Origin: Methylococcaceae bacterium UBA662
GTDB taxonomy: Bacteria > Pseudomonadota > Gammaproteobacteria > Methylococcales > Methylomonadaceae
Reading direction: 5' to 3'
Length of the DNA: 56,658 bases
Assembly (NCBI GenBank): GCA_002299425.1
Contig: DBNW01000008.1
Location: forward strand, 1-56,658
Each line of letters opens with the position of its first letter. Within the stretch, counting starts at the first letter, position 1. Both the position numbers and the translations under genes were made by a program. Under the pieces are notes generated by a model. That model saw only the letters and a list, made by a program, of their open reading frames with translations, searched no databases and was not told where the DNA came from. Below are positions 8,375 through 16,497 of this stretch, piece by piece.

Positions 8375-8764
8375 TTACCCGAATACCAAGACACGGTCGG
8401 CGGCAATAACAGCTTCCAGCCATTGCCCTAGGCCGCCGATGCGAAAGCCCGCCGCCACGTCGCTGGTGGCTTTGCCTTGCCGCAGGGCTTCGTTTTCGTG
8501 CAGCAGGCCGCGCCGTTGCGCCGCCGAAATGCACACCAGCAAATCTAAGGTATTGTCTTGGGCTAACTGGCTCCAGAGTTGGGTCAAATGGGTTTCGTCA
8601 TCGGGAGGGTGGTTGGTTTTGAGTGCATGGTAAATGCCTTCATGGTAGAAAAATACCCGTAAAATATGATGCCCCTCGGCGAGCGCAGCGCAGGCAAATT
8701 GGTAAGCCGTGGCACCGGCGTTGTTGTGGTAGGGGCTGCTGTTGATTTGAATGGCGTAGTTCAT
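8375..8764 (-). CDS. tusD: TusD/DsrE-family sulfurtransferase subunit
   Basis: 129-residue DsrE-like protein. It shows the family opening (MNYAIQINSSPYHNNAGATA), the FFYHEGIYHAL segment and the sulfur-carrying cysteine in LLVCISAAQRRG, followed by FRIGGLGQWLEAVIAADRVLVFG. It should accept persulfide sulfur and pass it on within the TusBCD complex for tRNA wobble-uridine thiolation. First gene of a two-gene minus-strand unit with tusC; the 5'-nucleotidase gene upstream is separated from it by a terminator. Confidence 0.9.
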   Translation of the reverse strand: MNYAIQINSSPYHNNAGATAYQFACAALAEGHHILRVFFYHEGIYHALKTNHPPDDETHLTQLWSQLAQDNTLDLLVCISAAQRRGLLHENEALRQGKATSDVAAGFRIGGLGQWLEAVIAADRVLVFG

Positions 8765-8827
8765 GGTGCGAGTTAGGGGCGAGGCAATGCCCTATTATGC
8801 AAAATACGCATGGCGTAAACAAACTGA

Positions 8828-8862
8828 AAAACCCCGCCGCAGAAGGCCTACGACGGGGTTTT
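8828..8862 (-). terminator. Rho-independent terminator after the 5'-nucleotidase gene
   Basis: AAAACCCCG (8828-8836) pairs with CGGGGTTTT (8854-8862). Read on the minus strand the stem ends in a TTTTT run, so it should end the nucleotidase transcript before tusD. The flanking A and T tracts could make it work in both directions. Confidence 0.75.
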
Positions 8863-8910
8863 AGACGTGGGTGCCAAGCCGCGTAAAAAAGCTTGGCCTA
8901 AGAGGGATGG

Positions 8911-10656
8911 TTAGGGTAACCGGGTGATCCTGTTCAAGGTGACAGGGGCGATAGGCGAGTGGCTAGCGAAATGTGCAGACAGGGCATCAATATCCAGAGC
9001 GCCACCCAACAAGTCGGTGCCACGGGTCAGGATAGTGAAGTTGTCGCCGCCGCTGGCTAGGAAGCTGTTCACGGTGACGCGGTAGCGGGTGGTGGGAGTA
9101 ATGGGTACGCCGTCTAGGGTGATGCTGGCAGGGTCTACCCGGTTGCAGGCACCGCCGGTTGCACTCCAACTGTAATTGAAGCCGGCGGAAGGCAGCAGAA
9201 TGCGGTTGAACGGTTGAGTGGCGCCTAACTCATTGGCGCAGCCGGTGAATTGCTGCTCTAACAAGGTGTCGATTTGGGCACCGGTTAAGGTCATGACGAT
9301 TAGGCTGTTGCCGAACGGTTGCACGGTGAAGGCTTCACCGTAGGTGACGTTGCCGTCGCCTTCGCCGGCAGTACTGGAGGTAAAAGTGATGTCAGCGCGG
9401 ACACCGCCTGGATTCATGAAGGCTATTTGGGCGCCACCTAGTTCGGGTGCTCGGGTCGCAGCTAATTGGGAATCGGCAATGATGTTGCCCATTACTTGTT
9501 CGCCGGCGGCGTTGGGAGTCCGAGACAGAATGGCGGTGGTGCTGCCGATCACGCGGTTGGCAAGCGGGGCGGCAAGGGTTTTGTAGTTGTCGACAATCTC
9601 TTGAATTTCGGCACTGGGTGTGATGTTGGGGTTGTTTCTGTCCACTACCACATTGTTGGCGGTGACGCTGCGCACTGCGCCGTTGTCTCTTCTGATGTCC
9701 ATGTCGATCTCAGTGAAGACACGGCTGTTGCTGTTGGCACCGGTAACAGGAATCAAGCGTCCGGAACGGTTGGGCAGCCTGCAATTGTAAGCTTGGTGGG
9801 TGTGTCCGGTGATGACGATGTCAACTGCGGGCGACAGGCCAGCGACGATGCGCCGAATGGGGGAGCCGGCCAGATTGCCGGTGCAGCCGTTGATGGTGCC
9901 GGCGTTTTGCTGTACCGGTACGGTGCCACCTTGATGAATGAGTGCGACGATGGCCCGGACACCTTGCCGACGCATTTGCTGTACCGCAATGTTGGTAGCG
10001 CGGGCTTCATCGATGAAGCGCAAACCAGCGACGCCGGTGGGGGTGACGATGGAGGGGGTTTCCCGCAATGTCATGCCGACAAAGCCGACTTTAACACCTT
10101 CATAGTGCTTGACAATATAGGCTGGGAAAAGGGTTTTGCCGGTAGCTTCTTCGATGACATTGGCGGCTAAAAATTTAAATTTGGCCCCTGAGAACGGGTA
10201 GTCGGTGCCGGCGTTAATGCCTTGGCATGAGTTTTCGCTGGTCGGGTGGCAGCCACCGTATTGCATGCGCAGCAGCTCATCTTTGCCGTTATCGAATTCG
10301 TGGTTGCCGACGCCGTTGATTTCCAGGCCTGCCATGTTCATGGCTTCAATGGTCGGTTCGTCATGGAACAGCGCCGAAATCAATGGCGTCGCACCGATCA
10401 GGTCGCCGGCGGAAATAATGGCAGTGTTGCGGTTTTTGCTTTTGATGTCGGCAAAATAACCGGCCAGGTAGTCGATGCCGCCGACCGGGATGGTGAAGGC
10501 ACCGCTGGCATCACGGAAGTTGCCGGGGGATTCCAGTTGGCCGTGGAAGTCGTTGATGGCGAGTATCTTCAATTTGACCGTATCGGGGTTAGCGCAAGCG
10601 GTGCCAACAAGGGCAACGGCCAGGGCGACGGCACTGGCAATTTGGTTGATTTTCAT
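8911..10656 (-). CDS. Exported 5'-nucleotidase/UshA-type metallophosphoesterase
   Basis: 581-residue periplasmic protein. A signal peptide is clear (MKINQIASAVALAVALVGTA, with a CAN-P cleavage-like site near residue 22). The N-terminal calcineurin-like phosphoesterase domain carries the metal ligands in NDFHGQLE (about residue 36), SAGDLIGATPL, GVGNHEFDNG and GHTHQAYN. The C-terminal 5'-nucleotidase domain begins near residue 365 and includes the substrate-binding GGVRAD and SFLASGGDNF stretches. It should hydrolyse extracellular nucleotides to nucleosides and phosphate. The start has an AGGA ribosome binding site. No Pho box was identified. Confidence 0.9.
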   Translation of the reverse strand: MKINQIASAVALAVALVGTACANPDTVKLKILAINDFHGQLESPGNFRDASGAFTIPVGGIDYLAGYFADIKSKNRNTAIISAGDLIGATPLISALFHDEPTIEAMNMAGLEINGVGNHEFDNGKDELLRMQYGGCHPTSENSCQGINAGTDYPFSGAKFKFLAANVIEEATGKTLFPAYIVKHYEGVKVGFVGMTLRETPSIVTPTGVAGLRFIDEARATNIAVQQMRRQGVRAIVALIHQGGTVPVQQNAGTINGCTGNLAGSPIRRIVAGLSPAVDIVITGHTHQAYNCRLPNRSGRLIPVTGANSNSRVFTEIDMDIRRDNGAVRSVTANNVVVDRNNPNITPSAEIQEIVDNYKTLAAPLANRVIGSTTAILSRTPNAAGEQVMGNIIADSQLAATRAPELGGAQIAFMNPGGVRADITFTSSTAGEGDGNVTYGEAFTVQPFGNSLIVMTLTGAQIDTLLEQQFTGCANELGATQPFNRILLPSAGFNYSWSATGGACNRVDPASITLDGVPITPTTRYRVTVNSFLASGGDNFTILTRGTDLLGGALDIDALSAHFASHSPIAPVTLNRITRLP

Positions 10657-10858
10657 GCGGTTTTCCTGTCTTAGGTGATTGGAAAGCTGGCAACAAGGCG
10701 TGTGCTTAGGCTGTTTGCCAGTTGCGTATTCGCCGCCGAGTGAGGCGTTTGGCGGCTTGGCCGGCAGTGTAGTGAAAAACTGTGAAATTCTGGTGACAAC
10801 GGCGACTTTTAAGGCGGTTCTGGCGGGATCTTCGCGTGCCTAAAATTTGCTATTGAGC
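10657..10858. other. Intergenic region upstream of the nucleotidase gene
   Basis: About 200 bases holding the leader of the minus-strand nucleotidase gene. I see no further gene, tRNA or strong repeat in it. Confidence 0.4.
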
Positions 10859-10892
10859 CCGACCGAAGTAAACTGACTGGGTCGGTTTTTTT
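10859..10892 (+). terminator. Hairpin plus T-run ahead of a small ORF
   Basis: CCGACC (10859-10864) pairs with GGTCGG (10880-10885), followed by seven T residues (10886-10892). By sequence it is a plus-strand rho-independent terminator, yet no plus-strand gene precedes it within the 2 kb upstream. It sits 21 nt before the start codon of a 36-codon ORF, so a leader attenuator or chance pairing are the alternatives. Confidence 0.4.
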
Positions 10893-10913
10893 ATAAAAAT
10901 AAAGGGGTGGGGT

Positions 10914-11024
10914 ATGTCTTACGATGCACTTAAAATTATCGCCGCATTGGCTTTGGGGTTTGCTATTTTGGTCTATATGCCCATGTTTTTGACTTACCTT
11001 TCTGAAGGCGACCTGCGCCCTTAG
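10914..11024 (+). CDS. Candidate 36-residue single-pass membrane peptide
   Basis: The frame encodes MSYDALKIIAALALGFAILV, then YMPMFLTYLSEGDLRP. One hydrophobic helix spans about residues 7-29 and is followed by a charged tail. A purine-rich AAAGGGGTGGGG stretch directly precedes the ATG and could serve as ribosome binding site. The composition is like small accessory subunits of membrane complexes, but I do not recognise a family. It is isolated between the nucleotidase gene and zapE, on the strand opposite to both. Confidence 0.45.
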   Translation: MSYDALKIIAALALGFAILVYMPMFLTYLSEGDLRP

Positions 11025-11188
11025 CCAGGCTGGCATAACAAAAACAAGCCGTGGCAATGGGCAATGCCGGCAACGCTTGATCGCTGAGCTAATGCCCGCA
11101 GCCGCGCTGCGGTTTGGTTCTAGAGCTTTAGCCCGACATTGCCAAGGTCAAATGTTGTAACGGCCTTTCGGTTTACTGTCTCGCTCCT

Positions 11189-12409
11189 TCATTTAATACC
11201 GAAAGGTCGGGCAACGATAAAGCCGTTGCCCGACCTACTCGGCTCGGTTTTAGGGCAGGCCGCAGCGTCTAGCCGCCACCAGTAGCTGTGCGATTGCATT
11301 TCCAGCAGCCTAGATGCGGCCCGTCTGAATTCAAAGGCACCGTCCCCGGACTCATAAAGCAGGTGCGGGGCGGTTTCGGCACTGCAAATCAGACGTGTTT
11401 GGTGTTCGTACAGCACGTCTATCAAGGTGACAAATCGCTTGGCTTCGTTGCGTTGGTCTGCCGTCAGCTTGGGTATGCCCTGTAAAATTACACACGTGAA
11501 ACGCTGCGCTAGGGCGATGTAATCAACCGACCCTAGCGGCTTAGCACACAGTTCTGCGAACTGTACCAGTACCACCGCCCCAGCGGTTGCCGATAATTTC
11601 AGTGGGTGCCGATAAACTTCCAGAACCTGCGGCTGCATACCACGGCCACCAGAAAATTCCTGAAATTTTTTCGCTATGAAGCCAGGTTCCTGTTCATCTA
11701 AGGGGTAATAATAGGCGTCTTGTTGCCGGTCTAGTGCGGCGCGGTAATCGTTTTTAGTGTCCAGCTCGATGATGGTCGCATGGCCGGACAGCAGGTCCGC
11801 CAAACATTGCAACCGCTTTTGTTGCAAACCGCTCTGGTACAGTGCTTGAGGGTGCCGGTTTGAGGTAATGACCACCACTACACCTAAGGCAAATAACCGA
11901 GCCAGTAATCGCTCCAAAAACAGGGCATCGGCAATATCGGTCACTTGGAACTCATCAAGGCAGAGTACCCGGCAAGAGGCGCGAATTTTTTCAGCCAACA
12001 ACCCTAACGCATCCTTTTCGCCCTGATGCCGAAATTGGTGGGTGTGTTGGTGGGCTTCAAGCATAAATGCCGCACAATGCACTCTGCGCTTACAGACCAC
12101 GGGGCAGGCGGCATAAAACAAATCCATTAGCAGGGACTTGCCGCATCCCACAGTGCCAAAAATATACAGCCCCGGTGGTTTAGCGGCCGCTTTAGCGGGT
12201 CGTAGTGTCCAGCGTTTAGCGTTAGGTTGGTCTTCGCCCAACGCTTCTAACAGGTGCTGCAAGTGTTGCAGCACCTGCCATTGGCACGGGTCGAATGCAA
12301 TTCGATTTTCGGCGACTAAGCTCATGTACGAATGTCCCAGTGCCGTTCCGGCATGGAATGCTTTGTCATCCTGAACAGGCAACGTGTTATCGGTAAAATA
12401 CCGGCTCAT
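11189..12409 (-). CDS. zapE: AFG1-like ATPase, cell-division protein ZapE
   Basis: P-loop ATPase of the AFG1/ZapE family, 406 residues from MSRYFTDNTLPV. The ATG at 12409 has an AGGA site seven bases ahead and is preferred over 12454. Walker A is FGTVGCGKS, Walker B is VLCLDEFQVTD, and ITSNRHPQALYQSGLQ is the family signature. In E. coli ZapE associates with the Z-ring and is needed under stress. The conserved core ends near FRRAASRLLEMQS. The remaining tail includes residues SRSGNGFIVARPFGIK, which are encoded by a 13-bp palindrome, so the C-terminus appears to have been changed by a repeat insertion. Divergent from lpxC. Confidence 0.9.
   Translation of the reverse strand: MSRYFTDNTLPVQDDKAFHAGTALGHSYMSLVAENRIAFDPCQWQVLQHLQHLLEALGEDQPNAKRWTLRPAKAAAKPPGLYIFGTVGCGKSLLMDLFYAACPVVCKRRVHCAAFMLEAHQHTHQFRHQGEKDALGLLAEKIRASCRVLCLDEFQVTDIADALFLERLLARLFALGVVVVITSNRHPQALYQSGLQQKRLQCLADLLSGHATIIELDTKNDYRAALDRQQDAYYYPLDEQEPGFIAKKFQEFSGGRGMQPQVLEVYRHPLKLSATAGAVVLVQFAELCAKPLGSVDYIALAQRFTCVILQGIPKLTADQRNEAKRFVTLIDVLYEHQTRLICSAETAPHLLYESGDGAFEFRRAASRLLEMQSHSYWWRLDAAACPKTEPSRSGNGFIVARPFGIK
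11204..11236. repeat. REP-like 13-bp perfect palindrome inside the zapE 3' end
   Basis: AGGTCGGGCAACG (11204-11216) and CGTTGCCCGACCT (11224-11236) form a perfect 13-bp stem with a 7-nt loop. On the minus strand it starts GTAGGTCGGGCAACGGCTTT, resembling the palindrome at 7330-7366. It lies in frame within the last codons of zapE. Confidence 0.8.
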
Positions 12410-12498
12410 ACTGATCCTAAAAAGGGTTACGCAATGGTTTTTCAGTACCCACACCGTGCCGGCGTGGGCGACAAGTTTAAATTTCCACTCTGGGGTTT

Positions 12499-12515
12499 AT
12501 GGTAACATTTACCAT
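12499..12515. promoter_or_regulatory. Short inverted repeat in the zapE-lpxC intergenic region
   Basis: ATGGTAA, a CAT centre, and TTACCAT form a 7-bp inverted repeat between the divergent zapE and lpxC starts, followed by TTTTT. It may be an operator or a weak hairpin in the lpxC leader. Function is unproven. Confidence 0.25.
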
Positions 12516-12542
12516 TTTTCCTTGCGGTCAGTGGCTCATTTT

Positions 12543-13454
12543 ATGATTAAACAAAGAACCTTAAAAAATACCATCAGGGCCACAGGGGTAGGTTTGCACA
12601 CCGGCCAAAAAATTTATTTGACCTTGCGCCCATCTGCCCCAAATACCGGCATAAGGTTCCGTCGGATTGATTTGGACGAACCCGTCACCATCCAGGCGAC
12701 CCCGGGCAATGTTGGAGAGACCACGCTGTCCACCACCTTGGTTGCAGGTGACGTTAAAATTTCCACGGTTGAGCACTTACTGTCAGCCTTAGCCGGCTTA
12801 GGCATTGACAATGCCATTATTGATGTCAGTGCCGCCGAGGTGCCAATTATGGACGGCAGTGCCGGCCCTTTTGTATTTTTGTTGCAATCAGCCGGGGTGG
12901 AGGAGCAGGACAGCCCGAAACAATACCTTCGTATTAAGCGCAGTGTGCGGGTTGAGGACGGTGATAAATGGGCGGCTTTCGAGCCATTCGATGGGTTTAA
13001 AGTAACTTTTACCATCGACTTTGAGCATCCGGCTTTTGCCGAACACGTCAAAACCGCTACCATGGATTTTTCTTCGACCACCTTCGTTAAAGAGGTCAGT
13101 CGGGCTAGGACGTTCGGCTTCATGAAAGACATCGACATGCTGAGAAAAAACAACTTGGCTTTAGGGGGCAGTCTGGACAATGCCATTGTCGTGGATGACG
13201 AAAAAATTCTTAACGAAGACGGCTTGCGTTGTGCCGATGAGTTCGTTAAACACAAAATTCTCGATGCCATTGGCGACCTTTACTTGCTCGGACACAGTTT
13301 GATCGGTGCGTTTACGGGTTATAAATCCGGTCACGGACTGAATAACAGGTTGTTGCGCACCCTGCTAGCCGATGAGACAGCCTGGGAAATTGTCACCTTC
13401 GACTCGGAAGAAAAAGCCCCCATTTCGTTTATGCGCTCGTACAAATCAGCCTAA
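12543..13454 (+). CDS. lpxC: UDP-3-O-acyl-N-acetylglucosamine deacetylase
   Basis: Zinc hydrolase that catalyses the committed step of lipid A synthesis; 303 residues from MIKQRTLKNTI, the usual LpxC opening (the open frame extends to 12384 but that stretch is not family sequence). Seen are GVGLHTGQ, the zinc histidine in STVEHLLSALAGLGIDNA, the HKILDAIGDLYLLG motif with the second histidine and the aspartate ligand, and the GYKSGHGLNNRL region with the catalytic histidine. The length is normal for the family. It is divergent from zapE and convergent with dciA, with only 11 bases between the two stops. Its presence marks a Gram-negative host with lipid A. Confidence 0.98.
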   Translation: MIKQRTLKNTIRATGVGLHTGQKIYLTLRPSAPNTGIRFRRIDLDEPVTIQATPGNVGETTLSTTLVAGDVKISTVEHLLSALAGLGIDNAIIDVSAAEVPIMDGSAGPFVFLLQSAGVEEQDSPKQYLRIKRSVRVEDGDKWAAFEPFDGFKVTFTIDFEHPAFAEHVKTATMDFSSTTFVKEVSRARTFGFMKDIDMLRKNNLALGGSLDNAIVVDDEKILNEDGLRCADEFVKHKILDAIGDLYLLGHSLIGAFTGYKSGHGLNNRLLRTLLADETAWEIVTFDSEEKAPISFMRSYKSA

Positions 13455-13465
13455 CAGCACGCCGT

Positions 13466-13912
13466 TCAAGCCTGCGCCAAACGCCGTAAATTTAAGCTCA
13501 AACGTTGCAGAGTGGCTTTTAGCCGTTTGTCGGTTATGGTGGCACTGCCCTGTTCGATAGCGGCTACGGCGGCCAGTGACGGCGCCCTAGGTTTGGTCGT
13601 AGGGATGGCCGCCGTCTGGGCCAGCACCCGGATGCGTAACCGTTCCACCGGCCCGCCGCTGACAGCCGCCGCGTGTGTTAAAGGTTGCCAGTAAAACCGC
13701 AACTGCGTCGCCCAAACCGGGGCATCCGCATAGAGCAATAAACGTCCGTCAATCACCAACGCATACGCCACATGTCCGGCTAAAGCGGCGGGCAGCACCC
13801 GTCTGACCGCCGCCAAAACGCTCTGGTGGGTTTTGATTTTGTTCAACAAACCCAAAAAAACCGGGTTCTTAAATCCGCTGGGGGATTTAAATTTAAGCAC
13901 TTTTTTTTTCAT
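13466..13912 (-). CDS. dciA: DciA-like protein (DUF721)
   Basis: 148-residue protein with the DUF721 core: HQSVLAAVRRVLPAALAGHV, then the DGRLLLYADAPVWATQLRFY strand-helix stretch. DciA loads or activates the replicative helicase DnaB in bacteria that lack DnaC/DnaI. Neighbourhood with lpxC is usual in gammaproteobacteria, where dciA lies between lpxC and secA. The C-terminal third is low in recognisable motifs. The N-terminus is lysine rich (MKKKVLKFKSPSGFK). Confidence 0.75.
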   Translation of the reverse strand: MKKKVLKFKSPSGFKNPVFLGLLNKIKTHQSVLAAVRRVLPAALAGHVAYALVIDGRLLLYADAPVWATQLRFYWQPLTHAAAVSGGPVERLRIRVLAQTAAIPTTKPRAPSLAAVAAIEQGSATITDKRLKATLQRLSLNLRRLAQA

Positions 13913-13987
13913 TGGAGGGTCTTCTCATGGGGGGCAATCAAAGCACACCAGAACCATTGCCTGCGCAACAGGATTAACCGGTGAACC

Positions 13988-14548
13988 ATGAAGCGTTTAT
14001 TTTTTGGCTGTAAACCTGACGACAGAGTAGTCCGTGAGTGTGTGAGCCTTTTGCAGGCCATCGCCATCGGTGCGGACAATGTCCGTCTTGTCCCTGCGGC
14101 CAATTTGCACGCCACCTTGGTTTTTTTAGGTGGCGTTGACAAGGCCGGGGAACGGGCCTTGCTGGACCAGGCCGACGGGGTTGTTTTTCCGGGCGTATCG
14201 GTCACGCTAGACCGGCTAAGCCATTGGCCTAAACCCCGGGTACTCTGCCTAACCTCAACTCAACCCAGTCCAGCTTGGTCTGTATGGGCGGGACAATTGC
14301 GCGGCATTGCCGAACACTTAGGTTTTGTTTTGGATAACTGCCCGTATGTTCCCCATGTCACCTTGGCTAAAAAAGCCAAGCACCCAATGGTCGTAGATTT
14401 TCCGCCACTGGTCTGGCAAGTCGCCAGTTTTAGCTTGTTTGAATCGGTACTGACTAAAAACGGCTTGGTTTATCAGGAAATAAAGTACTGGCCTGCTTCC
14501 GAGCTAAGCATTATCAAGCCAGCACCGCCAACATTTCTTCCCGGCTAA
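13988..14548 (+). CDS. thpR: RNA 2',3'-cyclic phosphodiesterase (LigT family)
   Basis: 186-residue 2H phosphoesterase with both catalytic HxTx motifs (HATLVFLGG near residue 39 and HVTLAKKAKHP near residue 123). It opens RNA 2',3'-cyclic phosphates to 2'-phosphomonoesters. The opening MKRLFFGCKPDD is typical. The last 35 bases overlap the 3' end of the convergently transcribed ftsH paralogue, so the two transcripts share antisense sequence. Confidence 0.92.
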   Translation: MKRLFFGCKPDDRVVRECVSLLQAIAIGADNVRLVPAANLHATLVFLGGVDKAGERALLDQADGVVFPGVSVTLDRLSHWPKPRVLCLTSTQPSPAWSVWAGQLRGIAEHLGFVLDNCPYVPHVTLAKKAKHPMVVDFPPLVWQVASFSLFESVLTKNGLVYQEIKYWPASELSIIKPAPPTFLPG

Positions 14549-16457
14549 CCACTTCTTTTTCTTGCAACAACTCAGCCAGTTTTTCTAGCGAGGCACGGTT
14601 CGCCGTGATGATTTCGCGGGCTCTGTTTTCGCCTTCAGTCATCAAGGCCATGATTTCGGTGTCCAACAAGCGTGCTGTTTCGTCGCTGTAATTGCGGTAT
14701 TCCGACACTTCGGTTTGCAAAAACTGCAACGATTGGCGCTTGCCGTAGGTCAAGGCACCCATGTTTTTGCTCATGCCCAGCACGCAGACCATGTTCCGGG
14801 CGATTTCACTGGCTTTTTCTAAGTCATTTTGGGCACCGGTGGAGGCGTTGCCTAGGACGGTCTGTTCTGCGATGCGTCCGCCGAGCAAGATGGCGATTTG
14901 GTCTTTCAGCTCGTCTTCAGTGGATAAAAACCGTTCCTCAACCGGCAATTGCAAGGTGAAGCCTAGGGCTGACACACCCCGTGGAATAATGGAGATTTTA
15001 TGCACCGGCTGGCCGCTGGGGGTGTGTTCAGCAACCAACGCATGGCCCGCTTCGTGGTAGGCTACACGGCGTTTTTCGGCTTTGTTCAAAACACGGTTTT
15101 TCTTTTCTGGGCCCGCCAAAATGCGGTCGATGGCGGCCTCAAAATCACTCATCTGGATGGTTTTGTGCCCGAGGCGAGTGGCGATTATCGCCGATTCGTT
15201 GGCGATGTTGGCTAAATCGGCACCCACCAAACCGGGCGTGCGGCGGGCAATGACGGCAATGTCGATGTCCGCTGCCAGCGTCATTTTTTTGCTGTGCAAT
15301 TTAAGAATTTCAATCCGATCTTGCAAATCCGGCTGGTCGACCACGATTTGGCGATCAAAGCGTCCCGCCCGCAACAAGGCTTTGTCGAGAATTTCAGGCC
15401 GGTTGGTAGCGGCCATCACGGCAACTCCCGAAGACGGGTCAAAGCCGTCCATTTCGGTCAAAATTTGGTTCAAGGTCTGCTCTCGTTCATCATGACTGCT
15501 CATGACCATCGGGCCGCTGCGGGACCGGCCAATGGCGTCTAGTTCGTCAATAAAAATAATACACGGGGCTTTGCTGCGGGCTTGTTCAAACAGTTCCCGC
15601 ACCCTAGCCGCGCCAACGCCGACGAATAATTCGATGAATTCCGAACCGCTGATGTTGAAAAAGGGCACCCCAGCCTCGCCAGCGACGGCCCGTGCCAGCA
15701 ACGTTTTGCCGGTACCCGGAGGCCCTACTAACAGCACGCCTTTGGGCATATGTCCGCCCAGGTTATGGATTTTTTCCGGGGCATTGAGAAATGCGATGGT
15801 CTCGCGCAGTTCCTGCTTGGCACTGTCGGCACCGGCTACGTCGTCAAAAGTTATTTTTGGCAAGGAATCCGGACGAATCCGAGATTTTTTGCCTAAATTC
15901 AAAAAGCCGTGTTGTGTTCCAGGCGCCATGCGCCGGGCCATCCATGACCCTATCACGACCAAAAACACTATCGGTACTACCCAGTTAAACAGCAGGTTGC
16001 TCAGCCAATTGTCACCGCTTCTGACCAGGTAGTCGACCTCGTACTTGTGCAGCATTTGCGCTAAGTCGTTTTGCCACAACGGTACGGTGATGAATGCGTC
16101 GCCCGCTTGGCCTTCCGCCTGCGGTTTTAAAGTGCCGGAAATAAAACGTTCGGTAATCAGGACGTGGTCGATTTTGCCGGCACTGACTAAGCTCAGGAAG
16201 CGGCTAAACGGAATTTCATTCCGCTGTGGTCCGTCAAGGCTGTTAAAGAGGCTAATGAACACCCATAGCACGGTAAAAAACGCCAGCATTCGCCAAGTGC
16301 TGCTGGGTGTTTCATCCCGGGGCTGACGTGGTGGAAGACCGGATGCGGTCTTCGTTGGACGCCCCAGCCATTTCAGCCAGCCCACTTTAAGAAAATCGTA
16401 CCCAGCCATTAACAGCTCAGCAATGCTGTCAATAAAGTCTTTTTTTTGCTTGTCCAT
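14514..16457 (-). CDS. ftsH: FtsH-family membrane AAA+ zinc protease (paralogue type)
   Basis: Membrane-anchored ATP-dependent protease, about 647 residues. Two membrane segments (about 57-72 and 155-172) flank a periplasmic domain. The AAA+ module has Walker A GPPGTGKT, Walker B IIFIDELDAIG and the GRFDRQIVVD second region of homology. HEAGH near residue 468 is the zinc protease site. The N-terminus carries an extra stretch of about 55 residues before the first membrane helix, unlike the short cytoplasmic start of E. coli FtsH, so this is probably a second FtsH. An alternative GTG start is at 16466. It begins about 40 nt after the MfnF-like gene on the same strand and is likely co-transcribed with the cofactor genes. 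Confidence 0.93.
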   Translation of the reverse strand: MDKQKKDFIDSIAELLMAGYDFLKVGWLKWLGRPTKTASGLPPRQPRDETPSSTWRMLAFFTVLWVFISLFNSLDGPQRNEIPFSRFLSLVSAGKIDHVLITERFISGTLKPQAEGQAGDAFITVPLWQNDLAQMLHKYEVDYLVRSGDNWLSNLLFNWVVPIVFLVVIGSWMARRMAPGTQHGFLNLGKKSRIRPDSLPKITFDDVAGADSAKQELRETIAFLNAPEKIHNLGGHMPKGVLLVGPPGTGKTLLARAVAGEAGVPFFNISGSEFIELFVGVGAARVRELFEQARSKAPCIIFIDELDAIGRSRSGPMVMSSHDEREQTLNQILTEMDGFDPSSGVAVMAATNRPEILDKALLRAGRFDRQIVVDQPDLQDRIEILKLHSKKMTLAADIDIAVIARRTPGLVGADLANIANESAIIATRLGHKTIQMSDFEAAIDRILAGPEKKNRVLNKAEKRRVAYHEAGHALVAEHTPSGQPVHKISIIPRGVSALGFTLQLPVEERFLSTEDELKDQIAILLGGRIAEQTVLGNASTGAQNDLEKASEIARNMVCVLGMSKNMGALTYGKRQSLQFLQTEVSEYRNYSDETARLLDTEIMALMTEGENRAREIITANRASLEKLAELLQEKEVVSREEMLAVLA

Positions 16458-16497
16458 CGTAGGCACCCACCCGGTTGTGTGTTGACAATTAAAGCGT

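Noticed and set aside
9466..10170. 234-codon plus-strand frame opposite the 5'-nucleotidase gene
   Set aside because: Glycine/valine-rich antisense shadow of a well supported signal-peptide-bearing enzyme; no ribosome binding site or family motif.
12614..13270. 218-codon minus-strand frame opposite lpxC
   Set aside because: Serine/threonine/lysine-rich shadow frame of lpxC with no motif.
15502..16032. 176-codon plus-strand frame opposite the ftsH paralogue
   Set aside because: Antisense shadow of conserved AAA+ coding sequence.
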